A stretch of 64,000 bases of DNA from Brucella pseudogrignonensis (GTDB lineage: Bacteria > Pseudomonadota > Alphaproteobacteria > Rhizobiales > Rhizobiaceae): positions 1,106,001-1,170,000 of the forward strand of contig NZ_JAVLAT010000002.1 of assembly GCF_032190615.1 (NCBI RefSeq). Direction: 5' to 3'. Both the position numbers and the translations under genes were made by a program. Numbering within the stretch: position 1 is the stretch's first letter; each line of letters starts with the position of its first letter. Shown here one piece after another: positions 1 through 8,142 of this stretch. The notes under the pieces were generated by a model, which saw only the letters and a program-made list of their open reading frames with translations, did no database searches and was not told where the DNA came from.

Positions 1-454
1 AGTAATCCGCAATGTAGCGAGAAACGGTCGCAGAGCAATTCACCGATGAAATGACACCGATATAGTTGCGCGTACCAACGCCACCGAAACCGCGATCATA
101 GCCCATGAACTGGCGGCGCTCCGCTTCCGGCAGCATACCGCGTTCTTCAATATCGACCGAGAACTGATGTTCATGCTCAGATGGTAGCATTGCGAGATTA
201 TGCAGATGCACATGCTCACCCACCGCAATATCCTGCGTGGCGACACCAATCACCTGCCCATATTTGTGCACTTCCTTACCGGCTGCGATAGCGCGCAAAG
301 CAACCTTGTGGCCGCGCCCGATCAGATCTTTTGCAATCACATCGCCAAGTCCAATCGGATCGCCGGCACGAACCGAAATACGCGCCACCGCCACATCATC
401 AGACGGATGCAAGAGGATTACCGGCGTCACAGCTGAAACAGCCTTGTCTTTCAT
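1..454 (-). CDS. uxaA: Altronate dehydratase (UxaA), N-terminal part, cut by window edge
   Basis: Only the first 151 codons lie in the window; the ATG is at 452-454 and the gene continues past position 1. UxaA dehydrates D-altronate to 2-keto-3-deoxygluconate in galacturonate breakdown. Residues 1 to about 80 match the N-terminal SAF domain (GDPIGLGDVIAKDLIGRG, then VGEHVHLHN). From about residue 115 the catalytic part begins with the family signature GYDRGFGGVGTRNYI, so this is the fused full-length form and not the stand-alone SAF subunit. The gene lies 50 bp downstream of, and in the same direction as, the GntR gene, with a tagaturonate-reductase-like gene divergent from that pair, which supports a hexuronate locus. 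Confidence 0.9.
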   Translation of the reverse strand, partial: MKDKAVSAVTPVILLHPSDDVAVARISVRAGDPIGLGDVIAKDLIGRGHKVALRAIAAGKEVHKYGQVIGVATQDIAVGEHVHLHNLAMLPSEHEHQFSVDIEERGMLPEAERRQFMGYDRGFGGVGTRNYIGVISSVNCSATVSRYIADY

Positions 455-503
455 TTTTCTGACCTCACTCCCAAGATCGCAACAGCGCGAAACACGAGCC
501 CAC

Positions 504-1205
504 CTATCGGGGCTCATTCTCCATCCATCGCTGCTTTGATGTATCCAGATGCGTGCGCATCGCTGCCTGCGCCAGAAGCGGATCCCTCGCCTCCAATGCA
601 GCATAAATCTTCTCATGTTCCGCCAGAGCAAATGCCCATGTTTCCGCATTCTCATAGCGGGTGCGCATTTGCGCGGTCAGCGGACTATGTCGCTCGTCAA
701 ACAAATCACGCACAATGCGTTCAACAACCGAATTGGCTGATTGCTCAGCAATGATCAAATGAAATTGGCGATCCAATTCAATCGGCTTACGTTCAGCTTC
801 AATCTGTAGCCGCATCGCATCAAGATTACCGCGCAGACGCTCCAGCGCCTCATCTGTAATTTGGCTGCAAGCCATAATCACCGCACTGCCTTCGATCAGC
901 GAGCGTGCCTGCATGATTTCAAGCGGGCTTTCGCCAATCGAACCGCCTTGCGCTGGAAGCCGCGTTTCTTCAGCCGCAACATAGATGCCAGAACCCATGC
1001 GGATTTCGACATTGCCTGCAATTTCTAGCGCAATCAGTGCTTCACGTAAGGAAGGGCGCGACACGCCCAGCTGATGCGCAAGTTCACGCTCAGCGGGAAG
1101 CCTGCTTCCGGCCGGAAAATGTCCCTCGCGGATCAGCAATCGGACCCGGTCGGCAATTTGCTGGTAAAGCCTCCGTGGTTCAACGGAGCCAATATGCTCG
1201 TTCAT
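504..1205 (-). CDS. GntR-family regulator, FadR/FCD type, probable hexuronate repressor
   Basis: A 233-residue regulator. Residues about 7-72 form the GntR winged helix (LPAERELAHQLGVSRPSLRE), and the rest is an FCD effector domain. The FCD domain has the usual scattered Asp/His metal or ligand positions (for example DRQFHLIIAEQS). The ATG at 1205 is preferred over an upstream in-frame TTG because GGGAGAG sits 4 nt before it. It is divergent from the reductase gene at 1398 and upstream of uxaA, so it most likely controls both in response to a hexuronate or its ketodeoxy product, like UxuR/ExuR. The effector is inferred. Confidence 0.88.
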   Translation of the reverse strand: MNEHIGSVEPRRLYQQIADRVRLLIREGHFPAGSRLPAERELAHQLGVSRPSLREALIALEIAGNVEIRMGSGIYVAAEETRLPAQGGSIGESPLEIMQARSLIEGSAVIMACSQITDEALERLRGNLDAMRLQIEAERKPIELDRQFHLIIAEQSANSVVERIVRDLFDERHSPLTAQMRTRYENAETWAFALAEHEKIYAALEARDPLLAQAAMRTHLDTSKQRWMENEPR

Positions 1206-1397
1206 GCTCTCTCCCAAATTGGCCTTACCATATTTTGAAGATGCAAAAAGTGCAATATTATCTATCTTATTGTAACTATTGTATATTGTCGTTTATGTCA
1301 GTTTTGTCGCACCATGCTTTAGTTGGCTTTAAAAGAGTGGCTTGACCAATTTTACACACTGGCGTAGCTATTTCACGACAATCTAAGGGAGGATTAC
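1206..1397. promoter_or_regulatory. Divergent promoter region between GntR gene and reductase gene
   Basis: A 192-bp AT-rich gap that must hold both promoters. Just upstream of the GntR start (about 1216-1236) the sequence AAATTGG, five bases, CCATATTT resembles the UxuR/ExuR-type operator AAATTGG(N4)CCAATTT, with one extra spacer base. This is a weak match. The reductase gene has a strong ribosome site, GGGAGG, 6 nt before its ATG. Confidence 0.4.
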
Positions 1398-2519
1398 ATG
1401 ACCGATCAGCCATCGATTCTACAGTTTGGAACCAGCCGTTTTCTGCTCGGGCATGTGGATTTTTTCATTTCCGAAGCCCTGGCAAAAGGCAAGGCCATCG
1501 GCACAATTGCCATTGTTCAGACCACATCCAACCCTGAAAGCGCACGCCGCATTAGCGCGCTGAACAGTGGCGAGGGCTATCCGGTCATCATTCGCGGATT
1601 GCGCGACGGCAAGCCCGTTGATGAAAAACATCAGGCAAAAAGTGTAAGCGCCGCCTATTCCGCTCACTGCGACTGGCAAGCCATACGCTCCCTTGCCACT
1701 ACAGTGCAGGTCATCTTGTCCAATACGGGCGACAAAGGTTTTGAGTTGGATGCTGCTGACGATGTTTCCCTGCTGAGCGAAACTGACCGCTTACCGAAAA
1801 GCTTTCCCGCGAAACTGCTTGTGCTGTTGCATCATCGCTGGCAGATCAATCCAAATGCGCCGATGTCGATTTTTCCATGCGAGTTGATCTCGCGCAATGG
1901 CGACAAGCTGCGCTCGATTATTCTTGATCTTGCGGAAAACTGGAGCCTGCCGAAAGCTTTCACGCAATGGATTGAAAGTAAATGTTTTTTTGCCAACAGC
2001 CTCGTTGACCGGATTGTATCGGAACCAATTGATCCGGTTGGCGCCATTGCCGAACCCTATGCGATATGGGCCATTGAACAGACAGACGGGCTCACGCTTC
2101 CCTGCACGCATCCCGACATCGTCGTGACGGACAATCTTGCGCTTTATGAGCGCCTAAAGCTCTATCTGCTTAATCTCGGCCACACTTTCATTGCCGAGCA
2201 ATGGCTGAACGGCAACCGTCCAAAGGACCAAATCGTGCTGGAAGCCATGAACGACGACACAATCCGCAATGAACTTGAAGCGCTTTGGCGCGAAGAAGTC
2301 ATACCGGTCTTTGCCGCTGATGGCCTCGGCGAACAGGCTGAAGCCTATGTTATTACCGTTCGCGAGCGCTTCCTTAACCCGTTCCTAAAGCACCGCATTG
2401 CGGACATTGCTTCAAACCACGCAGAAAAGAAGCAGCGCCGGTTTGCACCGATCATCGCTCGCGCAAATGAACTCGGTCTGAAACTAAGCCAATCTCGTCT
2501 TAATTCAGCGATGAAATAA
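1398..2519 (+). CDS. Mannitol-dehydrogenase-family oxidoreductase, tagaturonate/fructuronate reductase-like (UxaB)
   Basis: A 373-residue polyol/uronate dehydrogenase of the long-chain mannitol dehydrogenase family. It should reduce tagaturonate or fructuronate with NADH to altronate or mannonate, the step before UxaA. The N-terminal nucleotide-binding start is ILQFGTSRFLLGHVDFF, as in UxaB. The middle part has the family catalytic-domain signature NSLVDRIVSEP, and the C-terminal half is the helical mannitol_dh_C domain. It is shorter than E. coli UxaB (about 480 residues), as in many alphaproteobacterial members. Because uxaA sits across the divergent promoter, UxaB is the likelier role, but the substrate cannot be fixed from sequence alone. 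Confidence 0.8.
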   Translation: MTDQPSILQFGTSRFLLGHVDFFISEALAKGKAIGTIAIVQTTSNPESARRISALNSGEGYPVIIRGLRDGKPVDEKHQAKSVSAAYSAHCDWQAIRSLATTVQVILSNTGDKGFELDAADDVSLLSETDRLPKSFPAKLLVLLHHRWQINPNAPMSIFPCELISRNGDKLRSIILDLAENWSLPKAFTQWIESKCFFANSLVDRIVSEPIDPVGAIAEPYAIWAIEQTDGLTLPCTHPDIVVTDNLALYERLKLYLLNLGHTFIAEQWLNGNRPKDQIVLEAMNDDTIRNELEALWREEVIPVFAADGLGEQAEAYVITVRERFLNPFLKHRIADIASNHAEKKQRRFAPIIARANELGLKLSQSRLNSAMK

Positions 2520-2966
2520 GCAAAAATAAAACTCTAAAATCGCTTTATCGTCACGACCATGCCCGTTGTGACGGAACTGCTTCGCATAAAATAACGACGA
2601 CATCCAAAAAAGATGCCGCCGCTCTTTATAAATATAAATGTAGTTAAAAATAATAATGACAGCTCTTAAATTTGGTTCCGTCCCCTTCAGAATGAGCTTA
2701 TCATAAAATGCTGGCTCTAAAAAAGATGCTGCGAAAATAGCTGCATCTATCATATCAAAAACAGCGAATATTGAAGCATAGAATTAGTATTTACTAAAAT
2801 AATCGACATGCACATTTTTTAAAAGTCAAGAAAACAACAATTAAAAATGAGCAGTTTGATAATATGACGTTTCGCCTATAGCAGCATCGTAAATAATATG
2901 TAAACGGAGTGTCAACAATATTACCCTCACATTCACGTGAATAAGTTAAATAGAATCAAAAAGTTT
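2520..2966. other. AT-rich intergenic stretch without a recognisable gene
   Basis: About 450 bp, clearly more AT-rich than its neighbours. The one open frame on the minus strand (2505-2753) has no ribosome site and low-complexity content (YIYIYKE), and I reject it. I see no tRNA, riboswitch or IS end here. It lies between two genes whose 3' ends face each other, so long untranslated ends or decayed sequence are the simplest readings. Confidence 0.5.
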
Positions 2967-3000
2967 AAAAGCTAAATTATATAATTATAATTTAGCTTTT
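2967..3000 (-). terminator. Perfect 14-bp stem-loop after the pseudoazurin gene
   Basis: Perfect inverted repeat AAAAGCTAAATTAT (2967-2980) and ATAATTTAGCTTTT (2987-3000) with a 6-nt loop. It begins 11 bp past the pseudoazurin stop. The stem itself ends in T residues on the minus strand, so it can act as an AT-rich terminator there. Because the repeat is symmetrical it may also stop transcripts from the left. Confidence 0.6.
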
Positions 3001-3010
3001 ATTTATAGTT

Positions 3011-3445
3011 TTAATTCTCTGCAACGGTGAACAACTCTTCAAACCGCGTCTTTGCGCGCACCGGAAACTTCACATCACGATAGCTTTGCGGAAGCTCGGC
3101 TTCGCCAACCTTAATCAACATCACCATGCCCATGCCGTAATGCGGCGAGCATTTGATACCGTAGAAACCCGCTTGATCGAAAGTCACTTCGATCTCTTCA
3201 TTGATCTTACCCTTAAAGCCCGGATTGCCCTCTGGAACCATCCCATCGACTGTCGCTGCGTTATGGCTCTTATGGGTCGCAATGAATTTCACCTTGTCGC
3301 CCGGCGCTAACTTCAAGAAGTCGGGCTCGAAAACCATTGAGCCTTTTTCACCGCGGTTCATCATCTTGACTTCAAACGTTTCAGCCAAAGCTGGAAATGC
3401 AGAAGCAACCAATAACGTGGCGGCCAGGAAAAATCGTTTGCTCAT
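3011..3445 (-). CDS. Pseudoazurin (periplasmic type I blue copper protein)
   Basis: A 144-residue secreted cupredoxin that shuttles single electrons in the periplasm, classically to copper nitrite reductase or other copper or haem oxidoreductases. The signal peptide is about residues 1-21 (SKRFFLAATLLVASAFPALA, cut before ETF). All four copper ligands are present: His in THKSHNAA, then Cys, His and Met in KCSPHYGMGM with the spacing C-x2-H-x4-M typical of pseudoazurin. The start at 3445 (MSKRFF) is preferred over MIGKT at 3460 because it directly begins a normal signal peptide. It lies 17 bp downstream of the ABC ATPase, so it is the last gene of the riboswitch-led operon. No nitrite reductase is in the window. 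Confidence 0.93.
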   Translation of the reverse strand: MSKRFFLAATLLVASAFPALAETFEVKMMNRGEKGSMVFEPDFLKLAPGDKVKFIATHKSHNAATVDGMVPEGNPGFKGKINEEIEVTFDQAGFYGIKCSPHYGMGMVMLIKVGEAELPQSYRDVKFPVRAKTRFEELFTVAEN

Positions 3446-3462
3446 TGTCTTGCCAATCATGT

Positions 3463-4263
3463 TTATGCGGATTGTTTCAGTTCAAGATTAAGATAGCTCG
3501 GTTTACGATAACGAATATGACAGCCATCCATACCTTCATATTCATATTTTACTTCAACCTCAACGCCGAATACCTTGCGGATACACTCAACCCGAAGGAC
3601 ATCACGCGGCGTTCCTAAAGCAACGAGCTGCCCTTTATCCATGACCGCAATGCGATCGCAAAACATCGCCGCATGATTCAAATCATGGAGTGCCGCAACC
3701 ACCGTCAACTTCTGGCGGCTCACAAGGTCAAGGAGTCCAATCTGGTGACCAATATCGAGGTGGTTCGTCGGCTCGTCCAGCAACAGGATTTGCGGCTCTT
3801 GTGCCAGCGCACGTGCAATATGCACACGCTGCCGCTCGCCACCTGAAAGCGTATGCCAGTAACGTTCTGCGAGATGCGCCATATCAACATTGGCAAGCGC
3901 ACGATCAACGATCATATCGTCTTCGGAGGACCATGGAGAAAGTGCGCCGAGATAAGGAGTACGTCCAAGCTCGACTGCTTGTCGTGCAGTTATACGGTCA
4001 GTCGTACCTGCCTGCTGTTCAACCAATGCCAGTTGGCGTGCAATCTCCCGGCGATTGAGCCTATAAATAGGCATTCCGCCCAGCCTTACCTCGCCAGAAC
4101 GGCTGCGGCGAACTCCAGAAAGTAGCGACAAGAAACTGGTTTTACCGGAGCCATTTGGTCCAATAATGCCGAGAAATTCGCCTTCTTTTACGTCGAGCGA
4201 TACGTCTCGCAGGATCTCGACACCGCCTGCCGACCAGCTAACATTATGCGTTGAAAGCATCAT
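3463..4263 (-). CDS. ABC transporter ATPase, BtuD/FecE type (corrinoid or iron-complex import)
   Basis: A 266-residue cytoplasmic ATPase that powers a periplasmic-binding-protein importer. Walker A is at residues 35-42 (GPNGSGKT), the ABC signature is LSGGERQRV, Walker B is ILLLDEPTNHLD, and the switch His lies in ALHDLNHA. Its ATG overlaps the permease stop by 4 bp (ATGA), giving translational coupling. The FecCD-type permease and the upstream cobalamin riboswitch make corrinoid uptake the best call; sequence alone cannot separate B12 from ferric-siderophore or haem systems. Confidence 0.88.
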   Translation of the reverse strand: MMLSTHNVSWSAGGVEILRDVSLDVKEGEFLGIIGPNGSGKTSFLSLLSGVRRSRSGEVRLGGMPIYRLNRREIARQLALVEQQAGTTDRITARQAVELGRTPYLGALSPWSSEDDMIVDRALANVDMAHLAERYWHTLSGGERQRVHIARALAQEPQILLLDEPTNHLDIGHQIGLLDLVSRQKLTVVAALHDLNHAAMFCDRIAVMDKGQLVALGTPRDVLRVECIRKVFGVEVEVKYEYEGMDGCHIRYRKPSYLNLELKQSA

Positions 4264-5315
4264 GATTGCGCCCTCCTCTGCCCAAGAAGGAATGCAAAAG
4301 CCGGAGCACCGAACAGAGCTGTTATGACACCAATTGGCAAAACCTGCCCCGGAATGATGATGCGAGAGAGAATATCGGCAACAATCATAAAAGTTGCGCC
4401 TATGAGTGCTGAAGCTGGCAACAATCGCCCGTGACGGACGCCAACCACCATACGTGCCGCATGAGGAATGACGAGCCCGATAAAGCCAATCGATCCCACA
4501 ATGGAGACCATAACTGCCGTCATCATGGCACTAACACCGATCAATACGGCATAGACGCGACGCACAGGAATGCCAAGCGATGCAGCCGATTCCGAGCCAA
4601 ACGTGAATGCGTCAAGCGCACGCGCATGCCAAAGACAGATTGCAAGCCCCACAATACAGGCTGGTAGCGCAAGCGTCACATCAGGCCAGCGCACACCTGA
4701 AAGATTGCCCAGCAGCCAGAACATAATGCCGCGTGCCTGTTCCGCATTGGCAGCCTTGGTCACGATGAATGAAGTAAGCGCGTTAAAAAGTTGCGAGCCT
4801 GCAATGCCAGCAAGGATGATTGCGCTGTTGCCCCGCCCTGCTCGAAGTGCCAGCAAAGAAACAAGCGAGAACGCAATAATCGCGCCGATGAAAGCTCCCA
4901 CCGAAAGCGAAAGCATACCAGCGCCTACACCGAGGATTGCAACCGCGACGGCACCTGTCGACGCCCCGGCTGAGATACCTAGAATATAAGGATCAGCCAG
5001 AGAATTTCGCAGCAGTGATTGCAGAACCACGCCAGATATTGCAAGAGCCGCACCGCAACAAGCCGCGACCATTGCACGGCTTAAGCGATAGCTCCAGACA
5101 ATGCCTTCATCAATCGGTTCGAGCGGATAACCCGCATTCCAGACGCGGTTAGCAATAGTCTTTGCCACCACGTCGAGAGGTATAGACGTTTCGCCAATGG
5201 CAGCGCCCAGCCACAGCGCGCCGAGCAACAAGACAAGCGCGAGAATGCCAAAAAGCACCCTGCTGCTTGAGCTTCTCGCATTTAGAATTCCGGCTGTGGC
5301 TGAGCGTGTTGTCAC
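4260..5315 (-). CDS. ABC transporter permease, FecCD/BtuC family
   Basis: A 351-residue inner-membrane permease with about nine or ten hydrophobic helices. It has the FecCD family blocks SGVVLQSLLRNSLADPYILGISAGASTG and GSIGFIGLVIPHAARM (the EAA-like ATPase-coupling loop), and ends in PIGVITALFGAPAFAFLL as BtuC and FecD do. It overlaps the ATPase start (4 bp) and the binding-protein stop (4 bp), so the three genes form one tight operon. The predicted role is translocation of a corrinoid handed over by the product of 5312-6340. Confidence 0.88.
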   Translation of the reverse strand: MTTRSATAGILNARSSSSRVLFGILALVLLLGALWLGAAIGETSIPLDVVAKTIANRVWNAGYPLEPIDEGIVWSYRLSRAMVAACCGAALAISGVVLQSLLRNSLADPYILGISAGASTGAVAVAILGVGAGMLSLSVGAFIGAIIAFSLVSLLALRAGRGNSAIILAGIAGSQLFNALTSFIVTKAANAEQARGIMFWLLGNLSGVRWPDVTLALPACIVGLAICLWHARALDAFTFGSESAASLGIPVRRVYAVLIGVSAMMTAVMVSIVGSIGFIGLVIPHAARMVVGVRHGRLLPASALIGATFMIVADILSRIIIPGQVLPIGVITALFGAPAFAFLLGQRRAQS

Positions 5316-6340
5316 TTGTTCAGGCCTGAATCTGCAATGGCATCAGCCAGTGTTTCAATGCCTTCGATGGTACGAATAGTCGGGTTCATCGCCTGTGCAT
5401 CCATATCGAATACATGGCCATCCTTCACCGCAGGCATGAGGCTTGCAACCGGATCAGTCTTCAGGAACTCCCGTTTCACGGCAACATCATCAGCAGGGAA
5501 ACGGCGACGATCCATAGTTCCAGCGACAATTATAGTTGGATTGGCCTTGGCAATGGTTTCCCAACCAACGGTCGGCCACTCTTCTTCACTATCAATAATA
5601 TTATTGATGCCAAGTGTTTTCAGAATATAAGCTGGAGCACCGTTCTTTCCCGCAACATAAGGATCAATGTCGAGTTCTGCACTGGAGAACCAGACAACAG
5701 CCGAAAGCTTGCCATCGGCAGATGCGATCTTTTTACGTGCTGCGTCTTCACGTGCTTTCAAATCAGCAACAACTTTCGCGCCACGGTCCTGCACGTTGAA
5801 AATCTGCGCGAGCTCATCAATTTCCTGATAGACCTGATCCATGGTGAAAGCGTCATGACGCACGCCATCACCACCATCCGAATTGTCTTTTCCGATGCAA
5901 TCGGCCGGAGACGTATAGACAGGAACGCCCAATTCTTCGAACTGCTCAGCCTTCGCAACAACGCCCTCTGGTCCAATCTGCCATTGGAACTGATTGGCAA
6001 CGAGGTCAGGTTTTTCGGCCAGAATGCTCTCAAAGCTCGGATCATTATCCGCGAGACGCTTTACCTTGGCATTGGCTTCTTCGTAGCCCTTGAGAACAGG
6101 TCCGACCCACAAGGCCGTACCAACCATTTTATCGCCGAGACCCAGAAGATACATTATTTCTGCGCTGCTCTGACCAACGGCAACCGCCCGTTCTGGTGCA
6201 TGTTTAAACGTCACGTCGCGCGCGCAATTTTTCAACGTCAACGGATACCGCGTTTCGGCTGCTTCAGCTGCAAAACCAGTTACGAAAAGACTTGCAGCGC
6301 CAACCATTGCGCCAAACGGCAACTTGCCGATGAGTTTCAT
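5312..6340 (-). CDS. ABC transporter periplasmic binding protein (BtuF/FecB-like)
   Basis: A 342-residue exported binding protein. The signal peptide is residues 1 to about 27 (ends AAEAAET). The mature part follows the class III binding-protein pattern, with blocks PERAVAVGQSSAEIMYLLGLGDKMVG and FESILAEKPDLVA followed by a long helix and the second lobe GWETIAKANPTIIVAG. Two cysteines (KNCARD and PADCIGKD) could form a disulfide. GGGGATTCAA precedes the ATG. Sequence similarity covers siderophore and cobalamin binders alike; the riboswitch upstream argues for a corrinoid ligand. Confidence 0.85.
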   Translation of the reverse strand: MKLIGKLPFGAMVGAASLFVTGFAAEAAETRYPLTLKNCARDVTFKHAPERAVAVGQSSAEIMYLLGLGDKMVGTALWVGPVLKGYEEANAKVKRLADNDPSFESILAEKPDLVANQFQWQIGPEGVVAKAEQFEELGVPVYTSPADCIGKDNSDGGDGVRHDAFTMDQVYQEIDELAQIFNVQDRGAKVVADLKAREDAARKKIASADGKLSAVVWFSSAELDIDPYVAGKNGAPAYILKTLGINNIIDSEEEWPTVGWETIAKANPTIIVAGTMDRRRFPADDVAVKREFLKTDPVASLMPAVKDGHVFDMDAQAMNPTIRTIEGIETLADAIADSGLNK

Positions 6341-6523
6341 TTGAATCCCCGAAATGATGTGAGAAAAGCCGTATCAAACGGCGGATGTGATCCGGCGCGT
6401 ATAGAGAACGGACATATCCGGGGATATGAATGACAAAGGGAAGCGACGTCTTGCGACGTTTATAGCTGTCATAACCAACTCCTGCACCGGGCATCCCCGC
6501 CCGTGACAATGGACTACGTTAGA

Positions 6524-6715
6524 CGGCAGGTCTCCTGGCTCACGAATATTCGCTGTTCATCTGCCTTCCCGAGCTAAACTCAGTGGCATGACGCTTGCAG
6601 CGTCACGAGGATGAACGGCAATCCGCTTACAGTTGCGGGGGCAGCCACGGTCTCGGTCCCTTTTGGGTCGCCCTCACCGTGTTCCCTATTAATCCCCTTC
6701 GCTCTCGGTCGGGGA
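6524..6715 (-). promoter_or_regulatory. Cobalamin riboswitch controlling the ABC operon
   Basis: On the minus strand the conserved cobalamin aptamer blocks appear in order: TAATAGGGAACAC (about 6679-6691), GGCTGCCCCCGCAACTGTAAG-type core (6631-6651), the B12 box ATGCCACTGAG (about 6579-6589), GGGAAGGC (about 6563-6570) and the closing GAGCCAGGAGACCTGCC (about 6526-6542). It ends 184 nt before the ATG of the binding-protein gene, leaving room for an expression platform (a GC-rich hairpin lies near 6495-6510). Adenosylcobalamin binding should switch the operon off. Confidence 0.95.
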
Positions 6716-6919
6716 ACCGTCGTAACTCTATTACGTTCTGATATCCGCCAGGTCAAGCAACTGGAACCATTAAATCATCTATAAAAAATTGCTTAGGCTT
6801 TATGCTAATGAACGAGCGCTTACACAGTCACACGCTAGCGAATTTTAAATCCCTTTTATAACCGCCAGGTTAGGAGCCTTTACCTTGGGAGAGGTGTAGG
6901 TTTTTGGGGAGAGCTATCA

Positions 6920-7776
6920 AAAAAGATAGCAGCAATCGCAAGTGCAGCGTCGGCAGAAGACTAAAAAGTTTGGCACCTGCGGAACCGGGTGACGGCTGGG
7001 ATAAGACCGCGCTCACCATGCGCAGCAAGTTACAGGCCGAAAAGAGTTCCGGCAGCGTTCAGGTTCTCAATGCTCCCGGTGCTGGCGGAACAATTGAGCT
7101 GGCGCAGTTCGTCAATCAAAACAAGGATGATCCAAGCCAGCTCATTGTCGGCGGCTTAGTTATGGTCGGAGCGACCTCGACCAACAATCCCCCTGTTAAT
7201 CTTGACGCTATTATGCCGATTGCGCTCCTGAGCGGTGAATATGAATCCATCGTGACTACATCATCTTCCGACATTCAGAACCTTGGTGATCTGGTTACAA
7301 AGCTGACAGCCGATCCTGATTCAGTTTCACGGGGCGGCTGCTCATCAGCGCGCGGTACCGACCACATTACGGCGGGGCGTTTTGCAAAAGCTGTTGGTGT
7401 TGATCCTACAAAAGTGAACTACATCGCATTTTGCGGCGGCCGTGAAGCGCTTGCCGCAATCTTCGAAACTCAGGTGACTGTCGACATTTCCAGCGATGAG
7501 CGTATTAAAGGTATAGATTCACCGACCTTCAAGGAAGGTGGCGTTGATCTTCCTATCCAAAACTGGCTCATGGTGGGTGCAGCAACCGATATTACTGCGG
7601 AATAATAAGCGGGAATCAAAGCCAAGGTTGATAAGATGGTGAAGTCTAAATCCTGGAAGAAAGCACTCAAAGATAATGGCTGGGCAGACACCCATCTTGC
7701 AGGCGATACCCTCAAGGAGCAGCTTAAGAAAGACGTCACCGCGAAAGGAACCTTACCCAAGGATATAGCCTTGTAA
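6920..7776 (+). pseudogene. Decayed tripartite tricarboxylate transporter binding protein (TctC/Bug family)
   Basis: The reading frame from about 6985 matches TctC blocks (EPGDGWDKTA, NAPGAGGTIELAQFVN, SRGGCSSARGTDHITAG, KVNYIAFCGGREALAAI). Four lesions are visible. The signal-peptide end (IAAIASAASAED) lies in a different frame near 6930-6960, so there is a frameshift. About 25 residues are missing where TQVTV runs straight into SDERIKG. Two consecutive TAA codons stop the frame at 7603-7608. Beyond them the same frame carries the family C-terminus (WKKALKDNGWADTHLAGD) up to TAA at 7774. No TctA or TctB gene is present. This is a dead remnant beside insertion-sequence debris. Confidence 0.85.
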
Positions 7777-7860
7777 AATTACAACCACCGAAAAAGTGGG
7801 AAAGCGCGGTTTGGACTTGCTTCGGAAAAGTGGAGAGTCATTTTTCGACTATGCGGCCGT

Positions 7861-8070
7861 TCATTGGAAGTGAGCCGGGCTCAAATAGTCAAGTGAAGAA
7901 TGACGGCTGACGGAATTGTAGAAGCCCTCGATATATCGGGCAATAGCTATTTCTGCATCTTGCCTTCTATGAAATATCGTTCTCCAAATCAGCTCTGATT
8001 TTAACATTTTGAAGAATGTTTCCACCATCGCGTTATCGATATGGGATTCCACTTTCTCAACACTGCCTAG
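7861..8070 (-). pseudogene. IS3-family transposase OrfB, C-terminal fragment
   Basis: About 70 codons on the minus strand match the end of IS3-family OrfB: DNAMVETFFKMLKSELI contains the final catalytic Glu region of the DDE motif, and FYNSVSRHSSLDYLSPAHF is the usual C-terminus. The rest of the transposase is absent. The fragment is truncated at 8070, precisely where the IS701-like element begins, so that insertion probably cut it; yet sequence to the right of that element (9217 on) does not continue the gene, implying a further deletion or rearrangement. Confidence 0.75.
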
Positions 8071-8086
8071 CACCACTTTGGCAGAT
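8071..8086 (+). repeat. Left terminal inverted repeat of the IS701-like element
   Basis: CACCACTTTGGCAGAT; the reverse complement of 9201-9216 differs at two positions. It is directly preceded by the tetranucleotide CTAG. Confidence 0.75.
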
Positions 8087-8142
8087 TAACCAACGATTAA
8101 CGATGATCGGCCATCTTTGGCCCCTTAAAAGGGGTGTGATGG

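Noticed and set aside
2505..2753. 82-codon minus-strand frame in the AT-rich gap
   Set aside because: Low-complexity Tyr/Ile-rich content, overlaps the reductase stop, no ribosome site.
5414..6433. 339-codon open frame on the plus strand across the binding-protein gene
   Set aside because: Antisense to the clear binding-protein CDS, no ribosome site, composition unlike a real protein.
6264..6509. Possible leader peptide between the riboswitch and the binding-protein gene
   Set aside because: No standard start with ribosome site and no recognisable sequence; it overlaps the real gene start in another frame, so the riboswitch expression platform is the better explanation.
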